A stretch of 64,000 nucleotides of DNA from Alphaproteobacteria bacterium. GTDB lineage: Bacteria; Pseudomonadota; Alphaproteobacteria; Rhizobiales; GCA-2746425. Under the pieces are notes generated by a model that ran no database searches, was not told the origin of the DNA, and saw nothing but the letters and a program-made list of their open reading frames with translations. Positions within the stretch are counted from its first letter, which is position 1; every line of letters starts with the position of its first letter. The stretch is from positions 682,001-746,000 of the forward strand of contig JANSWZ010000001.1 in NCBI GenBank assembly GCA_024743215.1. The letters run 5' to 3'. Below, piece by piece: positions 17,379-25,508 of the stretch. A program made the translations under genes and the position numbers.

Positions 17379-17393
17379 GCCAAAACCATGCCA
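17379..17393 (-). promoter_or_regulatory. Sigma54-type -24/-12 promoter of algD
   Basis: Minus strand reads TGGCAT-GGTTT-TGGC. The invariant GG and GC are exactly ten bases apart, with one mismatch in each element against TGGCAC-N5-TTGC. Predicted transcription start near 17367, about 24 bases before the algD ATG. Confidence 0.65.
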
Positions 17394-17457
17394 AATATTT
17401 TTCTTTATATATTTCAATTACCTAACGTTTCTCAATTCGACCTGCCAGGTCTGCTCT

Positions 17458-17470
17458 TTGCACAACGCAA
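17458..17470. promoter_or_regulatory. TTGCA-N3-TGCAA-like activator site upstream of algD
   Basis: TTGCA-CAA-CGCAA, one mismatch from the perfect dyad. It lies about 65 bases upstream of the algD -24 element, the distance expected for an enhancer bound by a sigma54 activator. The motif matches what I remember as the LuxO site. Confidence 0.55.
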
Positions 17471-17586
17471 TCGCAAAATTTCCAAAATGCGAATGCTCAG
17501 CGTCCATGATTTCGGAGTGAATTGATCGGCGGGACACGGCAAAAGGATCAAGGCATCAAATCTTGCCAAAATGCGAAATTTTGTGT

Positions 17587-17599
17587 TTGCAAATTGCCA
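17587..17599. promoter_or_regulatory. TTGCA-N3-TGCAA-like activator site upstream of alg44
   Basis: TTGCA-AAT-TGCCA, one mismatch from the dyad, about 53 bases upstream of the alg44 -24 element. Confidence 0.55.
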
Positions 17600-17651
17600 C
17601 AATCCCCCACACGTGGCTAAGGCTCTTTCATTAATTCAATGACTTAGCGAC

Positions 17652-17666
17652 TGGCACAATCCTTGC
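17652..17666 (+). promoter_or_regulatory. Sigma54-type -24/-12 promoter of alg44-alg8
   Basis: TGGCAC-AATCC-TTGC, a perfect match to the RpoN consensus TGGCAC-N5-TTGC. Predicted start near 17678, about 20 bases before the alg44 ATG. Confidence 0.85.
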
Positions 17667-17698
17667 GACTTCATTCGGGAATCACAAGGAATGATGCC

Positions 17699-19327
17699 AT
17701 GAAGATAATTCGTGAACGGCCAGATCATCGCAGATACCATCAGGTCACTGCCCCTATGCGGGTAACACTGCCGGATGGACAGACTGCGATGGCCAGCAAT
17801 TGGAGCCTGGGCGGGCTGCGTCTGGACGGTTTGACCGGGGCATTGCCAAATCTGTCCGAGCATTTGCAACTGACGCTGGAACTGCCGTTCCAGGGGTTCG
17901 ATATCTCGTTTGAGGTCAATGCGAAAGTTGAAAGCGCCGAGCTGGAAACCGGCACCATTGGCTTTGAGTTTGAAGAACTGGGCGAGCGTGCTCATGATCT
18001 GATGAACCATTTCATCGATGACCTTGTGCGCGGCCAAATGGCAACCGTCGAGGACACCATCTGCCGTATTGATGTTCCGGTGACACCGATCTCGACGAAG
18101 CCTGATGCGGTTCCTGGTGAACAAGCGACGGTTGGCGGCTGGCCCATCAAAACAATCGTTATGTCTACATTCTATGTTGTGCTGGGAACTCTGATCTTTG
18201 GCTATCTGGGAATATTGACCTACTCAAAAACGATGCGCCTGGAGGTTCGGACTGCGGTGATTTCAGCACCGTTGGCGACCCTGAAGATGCCTTTGGACGG
18301 CATCTTGCGTCCCATCCGCTTCACCCCCGGCACACAAGTGAAGCGCGGCGAACGAATTGCAATGATCGAAAATCCAAAACTGTTGGCCCAGATTGAGGAT
18401 AAGCAGATTGAACTGGAAGCCTCCAAGCGCGCTCAATTGAGAGCACAGGAGCGCTATCGCATTGAGGCTGCGAGGATGAAACTTTACCAGATCATAAACC
18501 GGACTGATCGTCAGATCGCGGAGGCCAAGGTGAAAGCACTGCGCGAATCCCTTGCAGCAACTGATGCCACTTACGGACGTCTCACTGGCCTTAAAGAGAA
18601 AGGTCTGGTTACAGCATCCAAACATGGATTGGCGATCAAGGAACGCGCCCAGGCGGAAGCCAGACTAAAGGAAGCTGAGTTGGAATTGGAACGCACGATC
18701 GCCATGGATGATGTATCGGACCGCCGCTATTTCAATCACAAGGAGTTTGTGGCTGATCTGGATATGCTGGCTCTTGACATTGAGGAAGCGTCCTCGCTGG
18801 TCAACACAGCGGTCAGCCAGTTGGCCTCGTTGGAAAAGTTGAATGATTCAATGGCAATTCTGGCGCCCTATGATGGCAGGATTGTTTCAGTTCAGCAGGC
18901 CGCCCATACCACCATTCTCAGAAATGAACCGCTTCTGACCATTGAACAGAAGACCACCCCCACGGTCACGGCCTTTTTGGACCAGGAACAGGTATTGGAG
19001 GTTGGCATGCACGATATTGCAAAAGTCTATTTGCCCTCGATTGGACAACATATCGATGCCAAAGTGACTGCAATTGACCGTAATTCGACTTTCATCAATT
19101 CTGATCGCTCTCACTATGCGTGGAAAGACGGCAAGGAAAAAAGCGCGGCGATCTCGTTGCAATTGCAAATGACTGCAGTGCAAGCCGACCTCATCAGCGC
19201 AGGTCTGCCGGCAGTCGTTATTTTTCCAACTCGTCAAGTGAACGATATCTATCATATGATCGGATCGGTTTTCCGGCAGGAAAACGACGAGAACAGCACC
19301 GGGAGTATTGAAAATGCTTCCATCTGA
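17699..19327 (+). CDS. alg44: Alg44-type PilZ/HlyD co-polymerase of an alginate-type synthase
   Basis: Inner-membrane partner of the Alg8 glycosyltransferase; in Pseudomonas its PilZ domain binds cyclic-di-GMP and switches polymerisation on. 542 residues: an N-terminal PilZ domain (about 5-105) with RPDHRR, containing the RxxxR motif, and NWSLGG, matching (D/N)xSxxG, so c-di-GMP binding looks intact. One transmembrane helix (about 148-170, STFYVVLGTLIFGYLG) follows. The periplasmic part is HlyD/membrane-fusion-like, with a lipoyl half (ISAPLATLKMPLDGIL), a coiled-coil hairpin (about 225-370) and the second lipoyl half (APYDGRIVSVQQAA). ATG 17699 has AAGGA eight bases upstream. It overlaps alg8 by 14 bases. 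Confidence 0.9.
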   Translation: MKIIRERPDHRRYHQVTAPMRVTLPDGQTAMASNWSLGGLRLDGLTGALPNLSEHLQLTLELPFQGFDISFEVNAKVESAELETGTIGFEFEELGERAHDLMNHFIDDLVRGQMATVEDTICRIDVPVTPISTKPDAVPGEQATVGGWPIKTIVMSTFYVVLGTLIFGYLGILTYSKTMRLEVRTAVISAPLATLKMPLDGILRPIRFTPGTQVKRGERIAMIENPKLLAQIEDKQIELEASKRAQLRAQERYRIEAARMKLYQIINRTDRQIAEAKVKALRESLAATDATYGRLTGLKEKGLVTASKHGLAIKERAQAEARLKEAELELERTIAMDDVSDRRYFNHKEFVADLDMLALDIEEASSLVNTAVSQLASLEKLNDSMAILAPYDGRIVSVQQAAHTTILRNEPLLTIEQKTTPTVTAFLDQEQVLEVGMHDIAKVYLPSIGQHIDAKVTAIDRNSTFINSDRSHYAWKDGKEKSAAISLQLQMTAVQADLISAGLPAVVIFPTRQVNDIYHMIGSVFRQENDENSTGSIENASI

Positions 19328-20927
19328 ATCCATCAAATTTCACACAGCGAAACAGCTGGACGATCCGACAGTCTGGCCAACAGGTTGGGCAAAGTGGACA
19401 CCTTTGGTTCTGCTTCAAATCTTTTTGTATCTGGCTGTCTGCGGCATTCTTCTGCTGACCATTCCAAACTCCCTGTTCGACGCAGAAACCAAGGCGATTA
19501 CCTTTACACTGGGGACCCTTGGTGCCTGGCGCTACGGCTGGTGGTTCACGCATGCGATGCGGGCGATCATCTATCAAAAACGGGTCTATCCGAAAATGCA
19601 GGCTCAAGGCCGTGCCATCTGGGACTCCGGCTGGCGACCAAGGCATATGCATTTCATGATGACCACCTATAAGGAGCACCGTGAAATTACAGAGATGGTG
19701 GTGCGCTCCATCGTCAAGGAAATTGTGGCATCGGGTGTGCCAGGCACCATCTGGCTGGGATCATCCGACCGGTTTGACGAAGACATTATTTCGGATTTTC
19801 TAGAGCGTGAGGCGCGTGACGTCGACATTACGTTGCGCATTATCAGACAGAATGTATCCGGCAAACGCGCTGCCATTGGTCTGGTCCTGCGCGCCATGTG
19901 CCGCCTTCCGGTCATGGATGATGATCTGGTGATTTTCATGGATGGCGATTTTGTACTGGCGGAAGGTGCCGTCAGCCGTTGCATGCCCCTCTTCAAGCTC
20001 TATCCAGATCTGCAGGCCTGTACCACAGATGAAGAAGTGATCTGCATCGGGCCGAAATGGATTGAAAGCTGGTTGCGCATGCGCTTTGCGCAGCGCCGAC
20101 TGGCAATGCAAAGCCATGCCCTGTCTGGACGCGTTCTCACACTGACCGGACGTATGTCTGTCTTTCGCGCCAAGAATTTGAAACAGCTGGAATTCATTCG
20201 TCTGCTGGAAGCCGACCATCTTGAACATTGGCTCTGGGGACGTTTTCGGTTTTTGTCTGGTGATGACAAAAGCACCTGGTACTTCATGCTGAAGAACAAC
20301 AGTCACATGCGTTACGTTCCCGATGCTCTGGGTTACACCATTGAGGTGATCGAAGGCAACGGAATGGACCGAATGGTTCAGAATTTCCGCAGATGGTCTG
20401 GTAACATGCTCCGCAATGGATCACGGGCCATCGCACTTGGACCACGTGCCATGCCGTTTTTCATCTGGTGGTGTCTGGTGGATCAGCGTCTATCCATGTG
20501 GACGATGCTTGTAAGCCCCGTACTGGCGATTTCCGCTGCCTTCGTTGTCGGCATTCAATATCTGGCTTCTTATGTGGTTTTCATTGCACTCAGTCGGCTG
20601 TTCCTATCGTTGTTTCTGTATGGCTACTCGCGACGGGTTGAACTGTCCTATCCATGGATCCTGTATCTCAACCAGCTGATCAACGCCTCGGTAAAGGTCT
20701 ATTGTATTTTCAGGCTGTCAAAGCAGCGCTGGTCCAATCGTGGCAATCAAACATCGGGTATCGATGGATCGGCATTGCTGGAATCCTACCGCAACTGGAT
20801 GGCGCGTTGGTGCACCTGTGTTGCGGTGGCTTTGCTGTTTCTGGGAACATTGCACTACACAGGGCTCATTCCCGTGCCGAGCGGTGTGGAGTTTAGCGAT
20901 GGATGGAAAACGATGCTCGGATTTTGA
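19314..20927 (+). CDS. alg8: Alg8-type mannuronan synthase glycosyltransferase
   Basis: Family-2 membrane glycosyltransferase that polymerises GDP-mannuronate and extrudes the chain. 537 residues: N-terminal helices (about 25-70), a cytosolic GT domain with FMDGDFVLAEGA carrying the sugar-nucleotide-binding acidic cluster, the catalytic acidic block FLSGDDKSTWY, the QNFRRWSGNML segment corresponding to the QxxRW motif, and several C-terminal helices. GDDKSTW and the overall layout match Alg8 rather than cellulose or hyaluronan synthases. ATG 19314 overlaps alg44 and fits translational coupling. Confidence 0.9.
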   Translation: MLPSESIKFHTAKQLDDPTVWPTGWAKWTPLVLLQIFLYLAVCGILLLTIPNSLFDAETKAITFTLGTLGAWRYGWWFTHAMRAIIYQKRVYPKMQAQGRAIWDSGWRPRHMHFMMTTYKEHREITEMVVRSIVKEIVASGVPGTIWLGSSDRFDEDIISDFLEREARDVDITLRIIRQNVSGKRAAIGLVLRAMCRLPVMDDDLVIFMDGDFVLAEGAVSRCMPLFKLYPDLQACTTDEEVICIGPKWIESWLRMRFAQRRLAMQSHALSGRVLTLTGRMSVFRAKNLKQLEFIRLLEADHLEHWLWGRFRFLSGDDKSTWYFMLKNNSHMRYVPDALGYTIEVIEGNGMDRMVQNFRRWSGNMLRNGSRAIALGPRAMPFFIWWCLVDQRLSMWTMLVSPVLAISAAFVVGIQYLASYVVFIALSRLFLSLFLYGYSRRVELSYPWILYLNQLINASVKVYCIFRLSKQRWSNRGNQTSGIDGSALLESYRNWMARWCTCVAVALLFLGTLHYTGLIPVPSGVEFSDGWKTMLGF

Positions 20928-20942
20928 AGTTGCAAAACTGAA

Positions 20943-20955
20943 TTGCATTTCGCAA
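20943..20955. promoter_or_regulatory. TTGCA-N3-TGCAA-like activator site upstream of the SGNH gene
   Basis: TTGCA-TTT-CGCAA, one mismatch from the dyad, 74 bases upstream of the -24 element at 21029. Confidence 0.55.
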
Positions 20956-21028
20956 CGACATTTAATTTGAGCAAACGGGTCAAAACCCTAAGATACTGTT
21001 TTTATTGATTTATTCATTCTTTCGAGAA

Positions 21029-21043
21029 TGGCACATTGGTTGC
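21029..21043 (+). promoter_or_regulatory. Sigma54-type -24/-12 promoter of the SGNH-algK-algI unit
   Basis: TGGCAC-ATTGG-TTGC, a perfect consensus match followed by A. Predicted start near 21055, about 26 bases before the ATG at 21081, which has AAGGA at 21067-21071. Confidence 0.85.
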
Positions 21044-21080
21044 AACTCCTTCAGCAACACTATCGTGAAGGAATTGCACC

Positions 21081-22376
21081 ATGCCAATACGCAAACACAT
21101 AACCAATACAAGCTACCGCCATTTCATCTGGGTCGCTATCGCACTTGTCATTGGGTCCGGTCCGGCATTTCTGAATTTTGTAGCCGACCCATATGAGATG
21201 TTTCGCGACGGCGTTACAGACAAAAAATCTGCAGAGTTCGCAGAAAAGGCACACTACCCGCTTTGGAAAATGACGCACTATCCCAGTGACAGTTCGATTG
21301 TCATTCTGGGAGACAGTCGTGCACGTTCATTGCGTGACAAATACTGGCATGAACTTGGCCTGACGGGTGCTTACAATTTTGCCTATGGCGGCGGTACGAT
21401 TCCTGAAATCCATTCCACATTTCAGCAAATCAAAGACAATGCGGATCTCAAAACTTTGGTGGTCGGCATTCAACTGCGTAGCTTTGACGTAAATCACAAA
21501 GGCGGCATGAACCGGGTACCGGAGGCCGTCAAGGTTTCCAGCAGCAAGATTGGATATTTGAAAAACTGGTCTGTTGCCAGAACCTCTCTCAATTTGTTTC
21601 TGCGGCAGAACCCTCGTCTTCAGGCAGTTTCACACACATTGGCGCAATTGTTGAGCTTATCCGCACAAGCAGCAGAGTTTGGTCTGCCAGGTGCGTCGCC
21701 GGTTGATGAATTGCTGAAACCGGAAATCTGCTTTGGCTGTGAGTTGCCAGAGGACGGAGCATATTATGTGCCGGTGAACAGGGTTCATAAGGGTGTAAAT
21801 CTTGGTCTGGGCCGTGGTTCGAGATGGAATGACCAACAATTTGCATTTGTAAATGGTTCAAGAGAGCTTCCACCCAAGTTTCAGAGACAGGTCTCCAAGA
21901 ACGCGGCTGCTGACTGGAAGAACTTTCAGTTTTCAGAGCTGTATTTCGAGATGATCCTGGAAATGGCTGCCTGGGCAAATTCCGATCCAAAGCGTCATAT
22001 GATATTTGTCATTCCGCCAACCATTCCCGAAATGCAGGCAACGATCGACACTTATGGTCTCAGCGATCTCAGTAAAGAATTTCGCTTACGCCTGGCTGAT
22101 CTGGCGCCGGTTTTGGATTTTGATTTTCCAAGCCCACTGACCGCTGACCTGGCAAACTTTTCTGATGCCTATCACTTTAACGCGGGTGTCGCCCGTTCCA
22201 TCGTTGGCGAGGTCGCAATGACGCTTCCCGGCAGTTCTGACGCCGTCAAAGCGATGGTGATCAAGCGCCGGTCCGACCTTGAATGCCCAGAAGAAAAAAC
22301 GCTTTCCCACAATAATTCACCTGCAACCGATCGCTTGGTCGCGTCGAGCATGTGCCGCCTTTGGAAAGGAAACTGA
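21081..22376 (+). CDS. Membrane-anchored SGNH-fold protein, probable acetyltransferase partner of AlgI
   Basis: 431 residues with an N-terminal signal-anchor (about 13-33, FIWVAIALVIGSGPAFLNF), the rest periplasmic. Block I of the SGNH fold is VILGDSRARS (Ser around residue 76). A candidate block V Asp/His pair is FSDAYHFN near residue 355, and GGGTIPE could supply the block II Gly. In alginate systems AlgJ and AlgX are SGNH proteins that move acetyl groups delivered by AlgI. This protein sits two genes before algI, but its length and motifs do not look like either, so it may be an analogue. First gene of a transcript with its own sigma54 promoter; algK-like follows after two bases. Confidence 0.72.
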   Translation: MPIRKHITNTSYRHFIWVAIALVIGSGPAFLNFVADPYEMFRDGVTDKKSAEFAEKAHYPLWKMTHYPSDSSIVILGDSRARSLRDKYWHELGLTGAYNFAYGGGTIPEIHSTFQQIKDNADLKTLVVGIQLRSFDVNHKGGMNRVPEAVKVSSSKIGYLKNWSVARTSLNLFLRQNPRLQAVSHTLAQLLSLSAQAAEFGLPGASPVDELLKPEICFGCELPEDGAYYVPVNRVHKGVNLGLGRGSRWNDQQFAFVNGSRELPPKFQRQVSKNAAADWKNFQFSELYFEMILEMAAWANSDPKRHMIFVIPPTIPEMQATIDTYGLSDLSKEFRLRLADLAPVLDFDFPSPLTADLANFSDAYHFNAGVARSIVGEVAMTLPGSSDAVKAMVIKRRSDLECPEEKTLSHNNSPATDRLVASSMCRLWKGN

Positions 22377-22378
22377 AA

Positions 22379-23608
22379 ATGGCTAATTCAATCAAACAAA
22401 AACAGCAACAGCGCCTTGGCGTTCTGACCGCCGGGTTCCTTTGTGCCGCTGCTTGCATTCTCATCTTCCAGGTTGACGGAAGCGAAAAACCTGCCGTTTC
22501 CGTTAGTGGACCTGTTGCGCTGAAAGCGATTTCTGACGCCAGGAAACTCATGCGCAAAAGCAAATGGCAGGATGCCGCCGAAGTCCTGCGGGAACATGCC
22601 ATCAGCGGCAACCCAGAAGTACTCTACGAATTTGGCCGTATGCTGTCCTATGGATGGGGAACGCCTCGCGATCTCGACAAGGCACGCGACAAGTTGTTGC
22701 TGGCCGTGCTGCATGAGTTTCCCAAACGCGCAGCAACGGCATATGAGTTGGGTCGTCTTTACCAAAAGTCAGCCGGACCCGATTGTCATCGTATTGCCTT
22801 TGAATGGTTTTCAAAGGCAGCCGATTGGGGACACGCAAAATCCTATGCAGAACTTGGACGCCACTATGCCCGGGGCATCGGCGTAGAAAAAGATCTGAAT
22901 GCGGCCATGGTCCAGTACAAAATGGCTGCTGAGCTCGGGTCTGCCTCGGCGATACTGTCTTTTGCAAATCTGTTGGCCAGTGAAGAAAACCTGGCTGAAA
23001 TTGGCATTGACGCAGCACAATTGATTGCTGGTGCCATACCATTGCTTGAAGCCGAAGCAGCGTCTGGCAGGGCAAGTTCCGCCAAAGTATTGGGACGCCT
23101 TTTTCGAGACGGTCTGTTTGTTTCCGCCGACCTGCTGCTTGCTGAACGCTGGCTCCGCCGATCCGCTCTTTTGGGTGACACAGGTGGGATGCACGATCTG
23201 GCGCAATTGCTGATCCGATCAGACACAGCGGAAGACAATGTCGCTGAAGCAATCGAATGGCTGCAGGCAGCTGCCGAAAGAGGCGATGGTTCAGCGTTGA
23301 CGGCCTTGGGCCGACTTCATGTTTCCTCCAGGTTTGGTCTTTCCTCAGATGAGGCGATTGGGTTCTTCGAGCGTGGCATAAAGGCCGGACATCCCGGATC
23401 GATGTCTGAATTAGCCGAGATCTATCTGGACGGCGTCTTGGCGCATTCCAACCGCAAGCGTGCTGAAGAGCTTGCAGCCCGGGCGGCCAGCCTTGGGCAC
23501 AAGGGTGCAATCGCCCTGCTCCGCCGGATCGAGCTCAAATCGCTCAAAACATCCAAAACAAATTCACCGTTGGCCACTGGCGCAACATTTCTAATTTCCA
23601 GCAAGTGA
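22379..23608 (+). CDS. AlgK-like Sel1/TPR repeat protein
   Basis: 409 residues. An N-terminal membrane segment (about 14-33) ends in AAAC and could be a weak lipobox or simply an anchor. The rest is a run of Sel1-type repeats, recognised by the A-x-x-x-LGxxY/x-x-G spacing (for example YEFGRMLSYGWGTPRDLDKA, SYAELGRHYARGIGVEKD, SALTALGRLHVSSRFG). AlgK is a Sel1/TPR outer-membrane lipoprotein that organises the alginate secretion channel, and position between the acetylation genes of this cluster suggests the same role. GGAAAGGA precedes ATG 22379. No AlgE-type porin is seen to partner it. Confidence 0.75.
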   Translation: MANSIKQKQQQRLGVLTAGFLCAAACILIFQVDGSEKPAVSVSGPVALKAISDARKLMRKSKWQDAAEVLREHAISGNPEVLYEFGRMLSYGWGTPRDLDKARDKLLLAVLHEFPKRAATAYELGRLYQKSAGPDCHRIAFEWFSKAADWGHAKSYAELGRHYARGIGVEKDLNAAMVQYKMAAELGSASAILSFANLLASEENLAEIGIDAAQLIAGAIPLLEAEAASGRASSAKVLGRLFRDGLFVSADLLLAERWLRRSALLGDTGGMHDLAQLLIRSDTAEDNVAEAIEWLQAAAERGDGSALTALGRLHVSSRFGLSSDEAIGFFERGIKAGHPGSMSELAEIYLDGVLAHSNRKRAEELAARAASLGHKGAIALLRRIELKSLKTSKTNSPLATGATFLISSK

Positions 23609-23618
23609 GGGCTTCAAA

Positions 23619-25124
23619 ATGGTTTTCTCATCTCTTGAATTTATCTATCTGTTTTTGCCACCGGTCTTGATCGGATTTCTGGTTCTCAGACATCTGAAGC
23701 TGGAAAGCGCCATCATCTGGTGGCTCATCGCAACATCAGTCGGTTTCTATGCCTGGTGGAGCCCTATCCATGTGGTTTTGCTAATTGGTTCGGTTCTGGT
23801 CAATTATGCTCTGCACCGCAGCTTGATGCGGAACCGCAACAAAACCGTCCTGGTTATCGGTATAATTGGCAATCTGTCACTTCTGGGCTTTTTCAAATAT
23901 GCTGATTTTGCCATTCAGAATCTGACCTTCGCGCTCGGCTGGGAATTGACGAGTTTGGGCATTGTCTTGCCCCTTGCGATTTCATTCTTCACATTCCAGC
24001 AAATTTCATTTCTGCTGGATACGTGGTCCAGCAAAATCACAGCCTGTGATTTCAAACGTTATGTCCTGTTTGTGACCTTTTTCCCGCAATTGATTGCTGG
24101 TCCGATTGTCCTGCAGAAGGACACAATCCCACAGTTCCAACTGGCCGTTTTCCGCAATCGTCTATGGCTCAATCTGATGGCCGGCAGCACTTTGTTCATC
24201 ATCGGATTGTTCAAAAAGATTGTGCTGGCAGATGGCATTGCCCCGGTTGCGAATGCGGTCTTTGCCGCAGCTGATGGCGGTCAATCCATATCTACGGAAG
24301 CGGCCTGGTTGGGAACGCTGGCCTACAGCTTCCAGATCTATTTCGACTTTTCCGGTTACTGCGATATGGCCCTTGGGCTGGCCCGGCTGTTTGGAATTCG
24401 GCTGCCGATCAATTTCAACTCTCCCTACAAAGCTCTGTCGATCAGTGACTTCTGGAAACGCTGGCATATTACCCTGTCACGGTTCCTGCGTGACTATCTG
24501 TATATTCCTCTGGGCGGAAATCGATCCGGCTATCTGGGTCAACATGGAAATCTGATGATTACCATGCTGCTTGGTGGGCTGTGGCACGGTGCTGGTTGGA
24601 ACTTTATAATCTGGGGTGGTTTGCATGGAGCCTATCTGATTATCAATCACACATGGCGTGCGGCAGTCGCGCAATTCAATCTGGGCGTTAAACTGCCGCT
24701 TGTGGTCACCACATTTCTGTCATGGGGCATTACAATGTTGGCAATCATGCTGGCATGGGTTTTCTTCCGGGCTGAAACGTTTGGTGGCGCCTGGATGGTG
24801 GCCGAAGCTCTAGTCGGTCTGCAGGATATTCAGATTGTGCAAACCACGACAGATCTTGTTCCGGATGTCTCATTCACCGAATTCCTGTTGGCTCTGATGA
24901 TCCTGATCGTTACTTGCCTGCCGAACAGTATTGAACTGGTGAGAAACTACCAGCCGGTTATTGGAACCCTGCGCGAATTGAAAGACACCACTCTTGGTAT
25001 CTCAAAGTTCGCCTGGCGACCTTCCCCCAAATGGGGTGTAACAGCGTGTGTTGCCGGGTCCGTGGCGCTGATACAACTCTATCGCCTCAATGATCTGACG
25101 GAGTTCATCTACTTTAACTTCTAA
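23619..25124 (+). CDS. algI: AlgI-type MBOAT O-acyltransferase
   Basis: Multi-pass inner-membrane protein (501 residues) that passes acetyl groups across the membrane for polysaccharide O-acetylation. The MBOAT signature is strong: YFDFSGYCDMALGLARLFG, FWKRWHITLSRFLRDYLYIP and the catalytic His in LLGGLWHGAGWNF at residue 323; from memory the essential His of Pseudomonas AlgI is residue 322. It closes the SGNH-algK-algI unit and is followed by tandem terminator-like hairpins. Presence of AlgI implies that the polymer is acetylated. Confidence 0.92.
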   Translation: MVFSSLEFIYLFLPPVLIGFLVLRHLKLESAIIWWLIATSVGFYAWWSPIHVVLLIGSVLVNYALHRSLMRNRNKTVLVIGIIGNLSLLGFFKYADFAIQNLTFALGWELTSLGIVLPLAISFFTFQQISFLLDTWSSKITACDFKRYVLFVTFFPQLIAGPIVLQKDTIPQFQLAVFRNRLWLNLMAGSTLFIIGLFKKIVLADGIAPVANAVFAAADGGQSISTEAAWLGTLAYSFQIYFDFSGYCDMALGLARLFGIRLPINFNSPYKALSISDFWKRWHITLSRFLRDYLYIPLGGNRSGYLGQHGNLMITMLLGGLWHGAGWNFIIWGGLHGAYLIINHTWRAAVAQFNLGVKLPLVVTTFLSWGITMLAIMLAWVFFRAETFGGAWMVAEALVGLQDIQIVQTTTDLVPDVSFTEFLLALMILIVTCLPNSIELVRNYQPVIGTLRELKDTTLGISKFAWRPSPKWGVTACVAGSVALIQLYRLNDLTEFIYFNF

Positions 25125-25126
25125 GT

Positions 25127-25268
25127 CAAACCCTGTCGGTCAGTTCAACATGATCGGCAGGGTTTCCGGAACTGAAATCAACGGGGTGTTTTCTGCTGGC
25201 CATTGCCAATACAGAACACCCCGTTTTTGTGTGTTCACCCCGCAAACTGGTTCTGGCACCAGTTTTTT
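25127..25268 (+). terminator. Tandem terminator hairpins after algI
   Basis: Three hairpins in a row: an AAACCCTG...CAGGGTTT stem at 25127-25166; ACGGGGTGTT (25181-25190) with AACACCCCGT (25215-25224) followed by TTTTT; and AAACTGG (25244-25250) with CCAGTTT (25259-25265) followed by Ts. Together they isolate algA from the upstream unit. Confidence 0.7.
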
Positions 25269-25298
25269 CCAATTATGACCGGCACGCACAAATGGTGT

Positions 25299-25311
25299 TT
25301 GCAGATTGCAA
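25299..25311. promoter_or_regulatory. TTGCA-N3-TGCAA activator site upstream of algA
   Basis: TTGCA-GAT-TGCAA, a perfect dyad, 132 bases upstream of the -24 element at 25443, within normal enhancer distance. Confidence 0.6.
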
Positions 25312-25442
25312 CATACCCATTTGCAGAACAGAACTTTCAAGCTCTTCTTCAGACAAATAAATGTTTCAGAATTTTTCTTCATACATCTTAAGTAGCTGTT
25401 ATATATGAGTTTTACTTGTTTTTGGCACGGCATCAGAAAAAC

Positions 25443-25457
25443 TGGCAAGCAAATTGC
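25443..25457 (+). promoter_or_regulatory. Sigma54-type -24/-12 promoter of algA-pmm
   Basis: TGGCAA-GCAAA-TTGC followed by T; one mismatch from consensus with exact spacing. Predicted start near 25469, 40 bases before the algA ATG. Confidence 0.75.
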
Positions 25458-25508
25458 TCTTAATGAGATACCGGCACGCAACAGTGTCACCTTTCTATGG
25501 AGCTTATT

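Noticed and set aside
22602-23510. 302-codon frame on the minus strand
   Set aside because: Antisense shadow of the Sel1-repeat gene; its composition is not protein-like.
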